The notes under the pieces are model-generated. The model had not been told where the DNA came from. It saw only the letters and a program-made list of their open reading frames with translations, and did not search any database. A program made the translations under genes and the position numbers. From CAMDBL01 sp964498125 (GTDB lineage: Bacteria; Pseudomonadota; Alphaproteobacteria; Rhizobiales; Hyphomicrobiaceae), in contig CAZCGE010000050.1 in assembly GCA_964498125.1 (NCBI GenBank), positions 1-33,655 of the forward strand: a stretch of DNA of 33,655 nucleotides, in the 5' to 3' direction. This document shows, in pieces, positions 6,992-13,926 of this stretch. How positions within the stretch are numbered: the first letter of the stretch is position 1; every line of letters starts with the position of its first letter.

Positions 6992-7818
6992 AGCCCCTTC
7001 TTGTCCAGCTCGATGCCGAGTTTGCGGAAGGCGTCCTCCTCGCCGCGCTCGAAATCGAAATAGGTGTCACCGGCTATTGCCAGCGTGGGACCAGGATTGC
7101 GGAAGCGCAGGTGGAACATGGGCTTCCTGACTTCACGCGCGAATGCGAACTCGCGCTGCGTCCACTCCGAGCGCTTCCAGTCGGGCGAGATGACGGTCAG
7201 CACGAGCGCGCAGTCGTTCATGCGCTCCTCGATCTCGAGCACGGTCGGCTTCTGATAGTCGCGGTCGGACTCCAGATAGGTCCAATAAGCGTAGCCGCGG
7301 GTCTTGAGGAAACCAGAGAACTTGGAGACGACCGGACCGTCCTCTTCAACGTGGGAGATGAACGCATAGCCGCGATTTCCTTGTCCCCCTTGTCGTACAT
7401 CAGAGTGAGGCGATGCCGAAGTGCATTGCTCGACACCGCGGTTGGTCAAATCGGAAAGAATGTAGCCTTCGAGCTCGGCACCGTTCCGCAATGTCCATAC
7501 AAAGTGTGTTTGGCCAACGAAGGGCTTCGGCACCCTCTGTTGATCACCAATTGCCAAGCCGACATAACTGCCTAAAGCAACAGCGAGCGTAGCAACTCCA
7601 TTGACCAGCGTTGCTTTGGTAGCACCTTCGCCCCATATGACGATGACTGCCTTAGCGGCGATAACCGCACTTGCCGTCGCTTCCTCGATTGATGATCCTG
7701 GGTCTGCATCATGCTCCGACCAAACCGAAATCCCTCGCGCCAATAGCATGTCACGCATTCGGTTTGCATAGTTCGCATCGCTTCGAGCGTGCGCAAGGAA
7801 AACATGCGACATATTCAT
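6988..7818 (-). CDS. tandem TIR-domain protein
   Basis: A 276-residue protein with two TIR-like regions. Region 1 (about 4-110) starts SHVFLAHARSDANYANRM and has RGISVWSEHDADPGSSIEEA, but the later segment is degenerate: where an SxWxxxE stretch is expected there is GATKATLVNGVATLA with no glutamate. Region 2 (about 149-245) has RGYAFISHVEEDG, then LTVISPDWKRSEWTQREFAFA, keeping a glutamate (E223) at the position of the catalytic residue of NADase TIR domains. So I infer a pseudo-TIR followed by a possibly active TIR. No membrane segment is seen. The start at 7818 lies 3 nt after the pdhB stop (the second ATG at 7812 is possible). Base composition looks less GC-rich than the pdh genes, suggesting acquisition. 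NAD+ cleavage is inference from the family. Confidence 0.8.
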   Translation of the reverse strand: MNMSHVFLAHARSDANYANRMRDMLLARGISVWSEHDADPGSSIEEATASAVIAAKAVIVIWGEGATKATLVNGVATLAVALGSYVGLAIGDQQRVPKPFVGQTHFVWTLRNGAELEGYILSDLTNRGVEQCTSASPHSDVRQGGQGNRGYAFISHVEEDGPVVSKFSGFLKTRGYAYWTYLESDRDYQKPTVLEIEERMNDCALVLTVISPDWKRSEWTQREFAFAREVRKPMFHLRFRNPGPTLAIAGDTYFDFERGEEDAFRKLGIELDKKGL

Positions 7819-7821
7819 AAC

Positions 7822-9201
7822 TCACACATACAGCACACCCTTCACCGCCTGCACCACCTGCTCCGCATTCGGCAGCGCCAGCTTCTCCAGGTTGGCCGCA
7901 TACGGCATCGGCACGTCGGCGCCGTTGATTTTTGCGGGGGGGGCGTCGAGGTAATCGAAGGCCTGAATGCAGACCTGGGCGCAGATCTCGGAGCCGACCG
8001 AGCACACCGGCCAGGCCTCCTCCACCGTGACGATGCGGTTGGTTTTCCTCACCGAGGCGATGATCGTTGCCATATCCAGCGGACGGATCGTGCGCAGGTC
8101 GATCACCTCGGCCTCGATGCCCTCCTTCGCCAGCGTCTCGGCGGCGGCGAGCGCATATTGCAGGCCACGTGCGAACGAGACGATGGTCACATGGCTCCCC
8201 GCACGCGCAATCCGCGCCTTGCCGATCGGCACCAGCCAGTCGTTGGCCTTGGGCACTGGGCCGGAGATGCCGTAGAGCATCTCGTTCTCCAGCACCAGAA
8301 CCGGGTTGGGGTCGCGGATGGCGCTCTTCAAGAGGCCCTTGGCGTCGGCCGGGTTCGAGGGGCACACCACCTTGAGCCCAGGCACTTGCGCATACCAGGC
8401 CGCGTAGTCCTGGCTGTGCTGGGCGCCGACGCGGGAAGCCGCACCATTGGGTCCGCGGAACACGATCGGGCAGCCGAGTTGGCCACCGGACATGTACAGC
8501 GTCTTGGCGGCGGAGTTTATAATCTGGTCGATCGCCTGCATGGCGAAATTCCAGGTCATGAATTCGACGATCGGCTTCAGGCCCGCCATGGCCGCGCCGA
8601 CTCCAATGCCGGCAAACCCCTGCTCGGTGATCGGCGTATCGATGACGCGCTTGGCCCCGAACTCGTCCAGCAGCCCCTGGCTCACCTTGTAGGCGCCCTG
8701 GTATTGTCCGACTTCCTCACCCATCAGCAGCACGTCGGGGTCGCGCCGCATCTCCTCGGCCATGGCATCACGCAAGGCTTCGCGCATGGTTTGCGTGACC
8801 ATCTCGGCGCCGAGAGGAATCCCCTCTCCCCGCCCCACAGCGGGGAGAGGGTTAGGGTGAGGGGCAGAAGAAAGCACGTGAGGGGCGGCAACGGGCGACG
8901 GCGCTTGCGGTCGCCCCTCTCCCCGTACGCGGGGAGAGGGGGGAGATCCCGCGGCCTCGCCATCGCCGAGGATCACCGCGATCGGCGTGTTGACCCTGAC
9001 GTTCTCGGTGCCGGCCGCAACCAGGATCTGGCCGAGCTTGCCCTCGTCGACCGCCTCCACTTCCATGGTCGCCTTGTCGGTCTCGATCTCGGCGATCACC
9101 ATGCCGGCCTTGATGGTATCGCCTTCCTTGACGAGCCATTTGGCGAGCGTGCCCTCCTCCATTGTCGGAGAAAGGGCTGGCATCAGGATATCAGTGGGCA
9201 T
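7822..9201 (-). CDS. pdhB: PDH E1 beta subunit with N-terminal lipoyl domain
   Basis: Beta subunit of pyruvate decarboxylase (E1), which pairs with PdhA and helps bind thiamine diphosphate. The protein has 459 residues. An N-terminal lipoyl domain (1-79, TDKATM with K43) is followed by a linker and then the transketolase-type region (about 133-459: MREALRDAMAEEM, LLMGEEVGQYQGAYK, DTPITEQGFAGIGVGAAMAG). A lipoyl domain on E1 beta is usual in many alphaproteobacteria. Residues about 85-130 of the linker (with SPRVRGEG and HPNPLPAVGRGEG) are encoded by a double-hairpin repeat (8821-8943). Its lipoyl-domain DNA is close to that of pdhC. Confidence 0.95.
   Translation of the reverse strand: MPTDILMPALSPTMEEGTLAKWLVKEGDTIKAGMVIAEIETDKATMEVEAVDEGKLGQILVAAGTENVRVNTPIAVILGDGEAAGSPPSPRVRGEGRPQAPSPVAAPHVLSSAPHPNPLPAVGRGEGIPLGAEMVTQTMREALRDAMAEEMRRDPDVLLMGEEVGQYQGAYKVSQGLLDEFGAKRVIDTPITEQGFAGIGVGAAMAGLKPIVEFMTWNFAMQAIDQIINSAAKTLYMSGGQLGCPIVFRGPNGAASRVGAQHSQDYAAWYAQVPGLKVVCPSNPADAKGLLKSAIRDPNPVLVLENEMLYGISGPVPKANDWLVPIGKARIARAGSHVTIVSFARGLQYALAAAETLAKEGIEAEVIDLRTIRPLDMATIIASVRKTNRIVTVEEAWPVCSVGSEICAQVCIQAFDYLDAPPAKINGADVPMPYAANLEKLALPNAEQVVQAVKGVLYV
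8821..8943. repeat. CCCTCTCCCC double-hairpin element inside pdhB
   Basis: Two hairpins with related arms lie about 60 bp apart: CCCTCTCCCCG at 8822-8832 with 8841-8851, and CCCCTCTCCCCG at 8914-8925 with 8930-8941. The element lies wholly in the PdhB linker and is translated in frame. A single hairpin of the same type ends panC (27829-27863). The peptides it encodes resemble those left by protein-coding palindromic elements such as the Rickettsia palindromic elements; that relationship is analogy. Confidence 0.8.
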
Positions 9202-9226
9202 GGGGGCTTCCGAGGTCGGTGGAATG

Positions 9227-9820
9227 CTATGGGGTGGGTTCGGACGGTTGGCCGGGGGTGTCGAACGGCCAGAGAACGCCGAGGGAGAAAGTGATGGCCT
9301 CGAAGGGAGGCGCGCTGACCGGCTCTTCGTCTTGGAACGTGTGCGTCAGCAGCCAGTCCTTATCCTGGCGGCGGAACACTTCCAGCAGGCGGGTGCGCGG
9401 ATCGAGATGCCAGAGATGCTCGACGCCGTACAACGCATAGATGCGACGCTTGTCGCCCTTGTCGTATTTTTCGGTGCTCGGCGACAGTATTTCGCAGACC
9501 CAGTCCGGCGGGACTTCGAAGTAAGGCTTGTCAGCCGGCTCCGTTACGCGCTCGCGCCGCCATCCAGCGATATCCGGTACAGCGACGTGCGGGCCCAGAT
9601 GCAGCTCGGGCTCATCCACAAAAATCCATCCACCCGGTCCACCCGAGCCGAGCTGAAATGGGCTACCAACCGCCATGCCGAGGACGCTCGATGCACCACC
9701 GTGGCGCCGCACCGGCCGCGGATGGGTGACCAGATGCCCAAACAGGATCTCCGCCACGAGGTGCTGCGGCACCGCCTCGAGGTCGGCATAAGTTGCGGGC
9801 TTATGAGCGGTCTCAACCAT
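9227..9820 (-). CDS. Uma2 family protein (PD-(D/E)XK nuclease fold), copy 2
   Basis: A 197-residue Uma2 (DUF820) protein with the catalytic pattern D in AVPDIAGW, E in DWVCEILSPST and K in GDKRRIYALYGV. I start at the ATG at 9820 (MVETAHKPATYADLE), giving almost the same length as copy 1; the frame is open 16 codons further. The two copies look about half identical along their whole length. Copy 2 lies directly upstream of pdhB (25 nt gap) and copy 1 lies directly upstream of pdhC, so each of these pdh genes follows a Uma2 gene. Confidence 0.85.
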   Translation of the reverse strand: MVETAHKPATYADLEAVPQHLVAEILFGHLVTHPRPVRRHGGASSVLGMAVGSPFQLGSGGPGGWIFVDEPELHLGPHVAVPDIAGWRRERVTEPADKPYFEVPPDWVCEILSPSTEKYDKGDKRRIYALYGVEHLWHLDPRTRLLEVFRRQDKDWLLTHTFQDEEPVSAPPFEAITFSLGVLWPFDTPGQPSEPTP

Positions 9821-9904
9821 TCTGAACCACTGCTTCCGGCGGGTCGCTCCCTCCCCGATGATGTGCACGGTCCCGCTGAGTTCTGCAATGGGTTTGCGCG
9901 TGGT

Positions 9905-10043
9905 TCAGGCGGCGCTTGTGAGCAGCCCGGTCAGCTCCCTCAGGCCGATCGCCTCGACCCCATGCGGCTTGGGATGGCGCTCCTCGCCGGCGTAGACGAG
10001 GAAGCGGCGAGCCTGCGCGAGGTTCGTGCAGTATCCTTGCAAT
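9905..10043 (-). pseudogene. C-terminal remnant, probably of a DUF4143 AAA-type ATPase
   Basis: The minus-strand frame ending at TGA 9907-9905 reads LVYAGEERHPKPHGVEAIGL and runs to a leucine-rich end. This resembles the last residues of ATP-binding proteins with a DUF4143 C-terminal domain. The frame is closed upstream by TAA near 10043, so only about 45 codons survive. The identification rests on a short match. Confidence 0.4.
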
Positions 10044-10080
10044 TATGGAGTGTGACGCCGGATTTGCAAGGATGAATAGT

Positions 10081-10154
10081 TGTAGGTTGGGTTATGCGCC
10101 GCAACGGCCGCGGCATGGAGCAACGGTGCGCATCCGCGCGTAACCCAACCTACA
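10081..10154. repeat. palindromic repeat, GTAGGTTGGGTTA type
   Basis: Perfect 14-bp arms (TGTAGGTTGGGTTA at 10081-10094 and the reverse complement at 10141-10154) enclose 46 bp. It lies between the DUF4143-like remnant and the parD gene. Together with that remnant it accounts for most of the 9905-10277 gap; I see nothing else in the rest. Confidence 0.8.
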
Positions 10155-10277
10155 GGCGGCGCGGACCTCGAGGCGGCGCCACATGTCCATTCGGGTTGGA
10201 ACGCGGCCCTTGGTGTTCAGCACGGCCAGTCACTGCTAGAGTTGGTTGATATCGCGGCGACCGGAGACACAAGCGCC

Positions 10278-10532
10278 ATGAACGTTTCCTTGACGCCCGA
10301 GTTGGAGAGCTTTGTCAAAGAGCAGGTGGCCTCGGGTCTGTATCAGTCTGCCAGCGATATCGTCTGCGAGGGTTTGCGGCGGTTGCGCGAAGCCAATGCC
10401 GTCCGGGGCATGGTCGACGCCAAGATCGATGCTGCGCTCGCCGATGTCGCGGCGGGTCGCACGTACGATGGCGAAGAGGCGCGGGCGCTGCTACGGGAAC
10501 GCCGGCAAGCTCGGCCGCACTCCGAAAGCTGA
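10278..10532 (+). CDS. ParD-like type II antitoxin
   Basis: An 84-residue protein with the ribbon-helix-helix N-terminus typical of ParD antitoxins (MNVSLTPELESFVKEQVASG, then YQSASDIVCEGLRRL) and a charged C-terminal tail that would bind the toxin. The ATG at 10278 with GGAG upstream is preferred over the in-frame ATG at 10242. A frameshifted ParE-like gene follows at 10542. The pair lies opposite to the pdh genes, between pdhB/Uma2 and pdhA. Confidence 0.8.
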   Translation: MNVSLTPELESFVKEQVASGLYQSASDIVCEGLRRLREANAVRGMVDAKIDAALADVAAGRTYDGEEARALLRERRQARPHSES

Positions 10533-10541
10533 GCCATCCCG

Positions 10542-10891
10542 ATGGCGACCTACAGGTTGACGGTACATGCTGTCGGCGATCTCGACGTGATCGATGTTTC
10601 ATTGCCAATCGGATGGGTCATCCTAACGGCGCTAAAGTCGTGCAGGGCTACTTGTTCGATGCGTTTGATCGCATTGGTAGCGATCCAGAGCATTGCGGAG
10701 GAAGGCTGCGACCAGACCTGACTACGCGGCCCGTAAAGTTCCTGGTCGTCCGCAAGTACGTGGTCGTGTATGACGACCGTTCTCATCCTGTCGTCATTCT
10801 TGCCGTCCTCGGAGCAAGACGAGACCTGCCGAGCATACTCGCCGACGATCCGCGTTATCCTGCTTCGGATGACAAAGGGAATGCACAATAA
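10542..10891 (+). pseudogene. ParE/RelE-type toxin, frameshifted
   Basis: The first frame from ATG 10542 reads MATYRLTVHAVGDLDVID, a normal ParE start, then runs into unrelated residues. From about 10595 the toxin continues in another frame (FIANRMGHPNGAKVVQGYLF, then RPDLTTRPVKFLVVRKYVVV and VLGARRDL), ending at TAA 10889-10891. One missing base near 10593-10595 would restore a single protein of about 116 residues. Either the toxin is inactive while its antitoxin stays intact, or there is a sequence error. The gene ends 10 nt from the convergent pdhA stop. Confidence 0.75.
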
Positions 10892-10901
10892 ATTCGTTTC
10901 T

Positions 10902-11972
10902 TCACGCTCCCAGCAGCACGTCCGTCCACAGCTCCTTCGCATCCGGTTCCGGATTGGTCTGCGCGAACTCCGCGGCCGTGGTGACGATCTGGCGGACTTC
11001 GGCGTCAATCACCTTTAACTCGTCCTCCGAAAGGCTCTTCTCGCTCAGAACGCGCGCACGCACCTGCTCGATCGGGTCCTGCTGCTCGCGCACTTTGTCG
11101 ACCTCCTCGCGCGTGCGATACTTGGCCGGGTCCGACATGGAGTGCCCACGATAGCGATAGGTCAGCATCTCGAGGATGTAGGGTCCGTTGCCCTCGCGCA
11201 CCGACTTGACGACGCGCTCGCCGACCGCCTTGACCGCGCGCACGTCCATGCCGTCGACCTGCTCGCCGGGGATGTCGAAGGAGGCGCCGCGGTGCGAGAA
11301 ATCCGTCGTCGCCGCCGCCCGGTCGATCGAGGTGCCCATGGCGTAGCGGTTATTCTCGATGATGAAGATCACCGGCAGCTTCCACAGCTTGGCCATGTTG
11401 AAGGTCTCGTAGACCTGGCCCTGGTTGGCGGCGCCGTCGCCGAAATAGGTCAGGCAGATGTGATCGTTGCCACGATACTTGTTGGCGAAGGCCAGACCGG
11501 CGCCCAGCGGCACATTGGCGCCGACGATGCCGTGCCCCCCGTAGAAGGCTTTTTCCTTGGAGAACATATGCATGGAGCCGCCCTTGCCGCGGGAATAGCC
11601 GCCCTGCCGGCCGGTCAGCTCGGCCATTACGCCCTTGGGATCCATGCCGCAGGCCAGCATGTGGCCGTGGTCGCGGTAGGTGGTGATCACCTGGTCGCCG
11701 GGTTTGATTGCCATCTGCATGCCGACGACGACGGCTTCCTGGCCGATGTAGAGATGGCAGAAGCCGCCGATGAAGCCCATGCCGTAAAGCTGTCCGGCGC
11801 GCTCCTCGAAGCGGCGGATCAGTAGCATCTCGCGATAGGCCTGGCGCTCCTGCTCCGGCGTGAAGGGCGGAATATTGGACCGCGCCGTACTGTTGGCTCC
11901 ACTGTTGCCGCGCCTGGCGCCTGCGCTGCTCGCCGCGGCGCCGCTCGTGCCGCGGCCTGTCTCGACAGGCAT
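10902..11972 (-). CDS. pdhA: PDH E1 alpha subunit
   Basis: Alpha subunit of pyruvate dehydrogenase E1, which decarboxylates pyruvate with thiamine diphosphate. The protein has 356 residues from the ATG at 11972, which has a strong AAGGAGGAG ribosome-binding site; the frame extends 23 codons further but without family similarity. The thiamine-diphosphate motif runs from GDGAANQG (178-185) to ENN (206-208). The phosphorylation-loop region TYRYRGHSMSDP and the conserved FYGGHGIVGA are present. About 30 N-terminal residues are low-complexity Ala/Ser/Gly, perhaps a flexible tether. pdhB follows only after the ParDE remnant and a Uma2 gene, which is unusual because pdhA and pdhB are normally adjacent. 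Confidence 0.96.
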   Translation of the reverse strand: MPVETGRGTSGAAASSAGARRGNSGANSTARSNIPPFTPEQERQAYREMLLIRRFEERAGQLYGMGFIGGFCHLYIGQEAVVVGMQMAIKPGDQVITTYRDHGHMLACGMDPKGVMAELTGRQGGYSRGKGGSMHMFSKEKAFYGGHGIVGANVPLGAGLAFANKYRGNDHICLTYFGDGAANQGQVYETFNMAKLWKLPVIFIIENNRYAMGTSIDRAAATTDFSHRGASFDIPGEQVDGMDVRAVKAVGERVVKSVREGNGPYILEMLTYRYRGHSMSDPAKYRTREEVDKVREQQDPIEQVRARVLSEKSLSEDELKVIDAEVRQIVTTAAEFAQTNPEPDAKELWTDVLLGA

Positions 11973-12167
11973 CGTCGCTCCTCCTTCTGGGTCTGCACCG
12001 CGTGAGACCGGCTGTTCTGTTTGCGAAGCTACACGAGGCACATGGCAATGGCCAGACCTGCGGCGACAGACCCGCGGCGACGGGCTCGCGGGACAGGCCG
12101 CATCTGCGTGGCCGGCATGCGCAACGGGAGGAAAAGCGTGACGATGGACGGTCGTTGGCCCCGCCCG

Positions 12168-12485
12168 TCAGCGGCCCATCAGGACGACCTCGCTGGGCAA
12201 CAGGTAGCCCAGCAGCTCGCGCGCTACTTCTTCGACGAAGTCGCGGCTGGGGCCTTCGCTGTTGAGCAGGGCAACCTCTCGCCGCAAGCGCTGGCGCTCC
12301 AGGTCCAGCCCGGCGAACCGGCTTTCCAGGAGCGGCAGTTGCTGCTGCAGGCGGTAGCGAGCTTCGAGCCCATGGCGGCCATTGATGCCATGATGCGCGA
12401 AATAGCCGACGAGCCCAAGGCACGCCAGCGCCACGAGGAGCCGTCTCGACCGCGACCTGCTATCGTGCCTGATGTTGCGCAACAC
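12168..12485 (-). CDS. ftsB: septum formation initiator FtsB/DivIC family
   Basis: Small bitopic division protein. A short basic N-terminus (RHDSRSRSRR) is followed by one membrane helix (LLVALACLGLVGYFAHH), then a coiled-coil-like stretch (LEARYRLQQQLPLLE, LDLERQRLRREVALL), as in FtsB, which links FtsQ and FtsL at the septum. I start at the GTG at 12485, giving 105 residues, the usual length. An ATG at 12542 in the same frame would add 19 residues without improving the family match. Its place between eno and pdhA is typical of alphaproteobacteria. Confidence 0.82.
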   Translation of the reverse strand: MLRNIRHDSRSRSRRLLVALACLGLVGYFAHHGINGRHGLEARYRLQQQLPLLESRFAGLDLERQRLRREVALLNSEGPSRDFVEEVARELLGYLLPSEVVLMGR

Positions 12486-12615
12486 GGGGGGACGCCTGAG
12501 TGTCCGTGACAGAACCGGCGGCAAGCATAGCGTGCTACGCATTAACTGGCGGTAAACGACTGTTTTACCGATTGTTTTACATGTCGATCAGCACCCTTTT
12601 GGGTCACAGCGCCAG

Positions 12616-13131
12616 CTATGCCGTCCCAATATCCTCCTCCTGAGCGGCCGCCGCTGCCTCGGGCTGACGGGCGATCACGCGCAGGTAATTGGCGCTGGCG
12701 CGGTCGGGCTGATAGCGACCCTGCTCCCAGTTCTGCACGGTATCGAGGTCGAGATTGTAGCGAAGCGCGAATTGCTCCTGCGACAGCCCGAGCTTTTCGC
12801 GCATGGCACGCACATCGACGGGCCCGTGGGAGAGCCGTGTTGCTCGCAGCCCTGCCGCGTGTAGCTCGCCAACCAGCGCAGTCATGCTCTCGACGGTCGG
12901 CAATTGCGCGACACCTTCGCCGTTCTCGACCACGGCCTCGACCACCCGCTTGGCCCTGAGCATCGTCATCCCACGACGCGCCAGCACCATCGTTGCATCG
13001 ATCGTACGCACTTGGGCAAGGGTATCAGCCACTCTCAGCACGAAGTTGACGGGCGAGCCTGATGTTACGCGGTTGATGTCCCGGACGCGCCCCAGTCGTG
13101 CGAACTGCTCCTTCAATTTCGAGTGCGTCAT
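12616..13131 (-). CDS. HTH (XRE/MqsA-like) antitoxin-type regulator
   Basis: A 171-residue protein with a C-terminal helix-turn-helix (about 105-160: MREKLGLSQEQFALRYNLDL, TVQNWEQGRYQPD, YLRVIARQPE) of the type found in DNA-binding antitoxins. The N-terminal half (MTHSKLKEQFARLG through a region rich in V, A and R) may contact a partner. Starting at the ATG at 13131, it overlaps the gene at 13025-13369 by 107 nt in another frame. That pairing suggests a toxin-antitoxin-like unit that represses its own promoter (13382-13418). The toxin assignment is inference. Confidence 0.7.
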   Translation of the reverse strand: MTHSKLKEQFARLGRVRDINRVTSGSPVNFVLRVADTLAQVRTIDATMVLARRGMTMLRAKRVVEAVVENGEGVAQLPTVESMTALVGELHAAGLRATRLSHGPVDVRAMREKLGLSQEQFALRYNLDLDTVQNWEQGRYQPDRASANYLRVIARQPEAAAAAQEEDIGTA

Positions 13132-13369
13132 AGCCGAATTGCTCCATGAAAGCCTGGCCGATAGCCCTGAGATTGGCGGCGCCCACCGCACCGGCCGCAA
13201 CGTCAGACTGCACGTGCATGCCGCGTAGGATCAACGTTGTCCCGGCAATCTCCATATTAGCCATCACGAGTACTTTGCCCACCGGCGTGCCGACAACCAC
13301 CGTTGCCACCGGATCGGCTGAGTGATCATCGACGAGGTCAAACGTCAGATCGGTAGGTGCCCAGCTCAT
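13025..13369 (-). CDS. small protein, possible toxin partner of the HTH gene
   Basis: A 114-residue protein of no family I can name with certainty. The middle reads as alternating beta strands (KVLVMANMEIAGTTLILRGM) and the C-terminal part has EIEGAVRTTGARPGHQPRNI, a basic pattern I associate with small proteins encoded next to HTH antitoxins. Its 3' 107 nt are shared with the downstream HTH gene in a different frame, so the two are surely co-expressed. The promoter at 13382-13409 would place the transcript start only a few bases before the ATG. Confidence 0.55.
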   Translation of the reverse strand: MSWAPTDLTFDLVDDHSADPVATVVVGTPVGKVLVMANMEIAGTTLILRGMHVQSDVAAGAVGAANLRAIGQAFMEQFGYDALEIEGAVRTTGARPGHQPRNIRLARQLRAESG

Positions 13370-13381
13370 TCGTCCAACACA

Positions 13382-13418
13382 TATATACGTGAATCGCGGA
13401 TATTTTCAAGCATGCTTG
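13382..13418 (-). promoter_or_regulatory. predicted promoter with overlapping palindrome
   Basis: On the minus strand TTGAAA (13409-13404) is followed after 16 bp by TATATA (13387-13382), in a locally AT-rich stretch. A perfect 12-bp palindrome CAAGCATGCTTG (13407-13418) overlaps the -35 element, a natural operator position for the HTH protein encoded downstream. The start codon at 13369 would leave an almost leaderless message. Confidence 0.5.
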
Positions 13419-13441
13419 ACGGATCATGCCTGCTTCCGCTT

Positions 13442-13759
13442 TCACCACCGCTTCCTTCGTTTTAGCTCAACGACCGTCCGATCGTCATGAAAGTTGTGCC
13501 GCACATGCGGGAACCGGAACTCGCCGGGGGCCTCCAGCGCGTCGCGCAGGTCGCTGGTCAAGTCAATAGTCGCCTCGGGATCAACCGACTCGCTGACCAA
13601 ATCGTACTGCGCCTCGATGCGCGGCACCCGATCGCCGTCATGGTCGACATCGGCCCGAACGATTGCTTCCCGGCAACCGAACCGCCCCATGGCCTGGCGC
13701 AGGATGCGATCAATCGCCTGGACCGCCTGCGGGTCGACAGCATCTCTGACAGTGGCCAT
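13442..13759 (-). CDS. hypothetical protein, 105 residues
   Basis: Unrecognised small acidic protein with a basic last segment (VELKRRKRW). The ATG at 13759 has GGAG 8 nt upstream and the coding frame is intact. It reads in the same direction as the HTH/toxin-like pair and lies 72 nt upstream of it; the predicted promoter lies in that gap, so it may be a separate unit. It contains RIEAQYDLVSES and LRDALEAPGEFRFPHVRHNF. No domain or motif assigned. Confidence 0.55.
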   Translation of the reverse strand: MATVRDAVDPQAVQAIDRILRQAMGRFGCREAIVRADVDHDGDRVPRIEAQYDLVSESVDPEATIDLTSDLRDALEAPGEFRFPHVRHNFHDDRTVVELKRRKRW

Positions 13760-13926
13760 TGGTCGTCTCCAATCGAGTTGTCGTGGCCTGCGATGGCCAG
13801 ACTATACCTCGACTTCAATGCCTGCACTTCGAGCAGGCATCAGGGCGATCGCCAGACCCTCACAGCCAGCGTGAGCACCAAGCCGCGCCACTCGCGGTCC
13901 CGCCCCTCTTATGCTAGTTTCGCCCC

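Noticed and set aside
7789..9294. 501-codon plus-strand frame opposite pdhB
   Set aside because: Arg/His/Gly-rich antisense frame typical of high-GC DNA; pdhB is certain.
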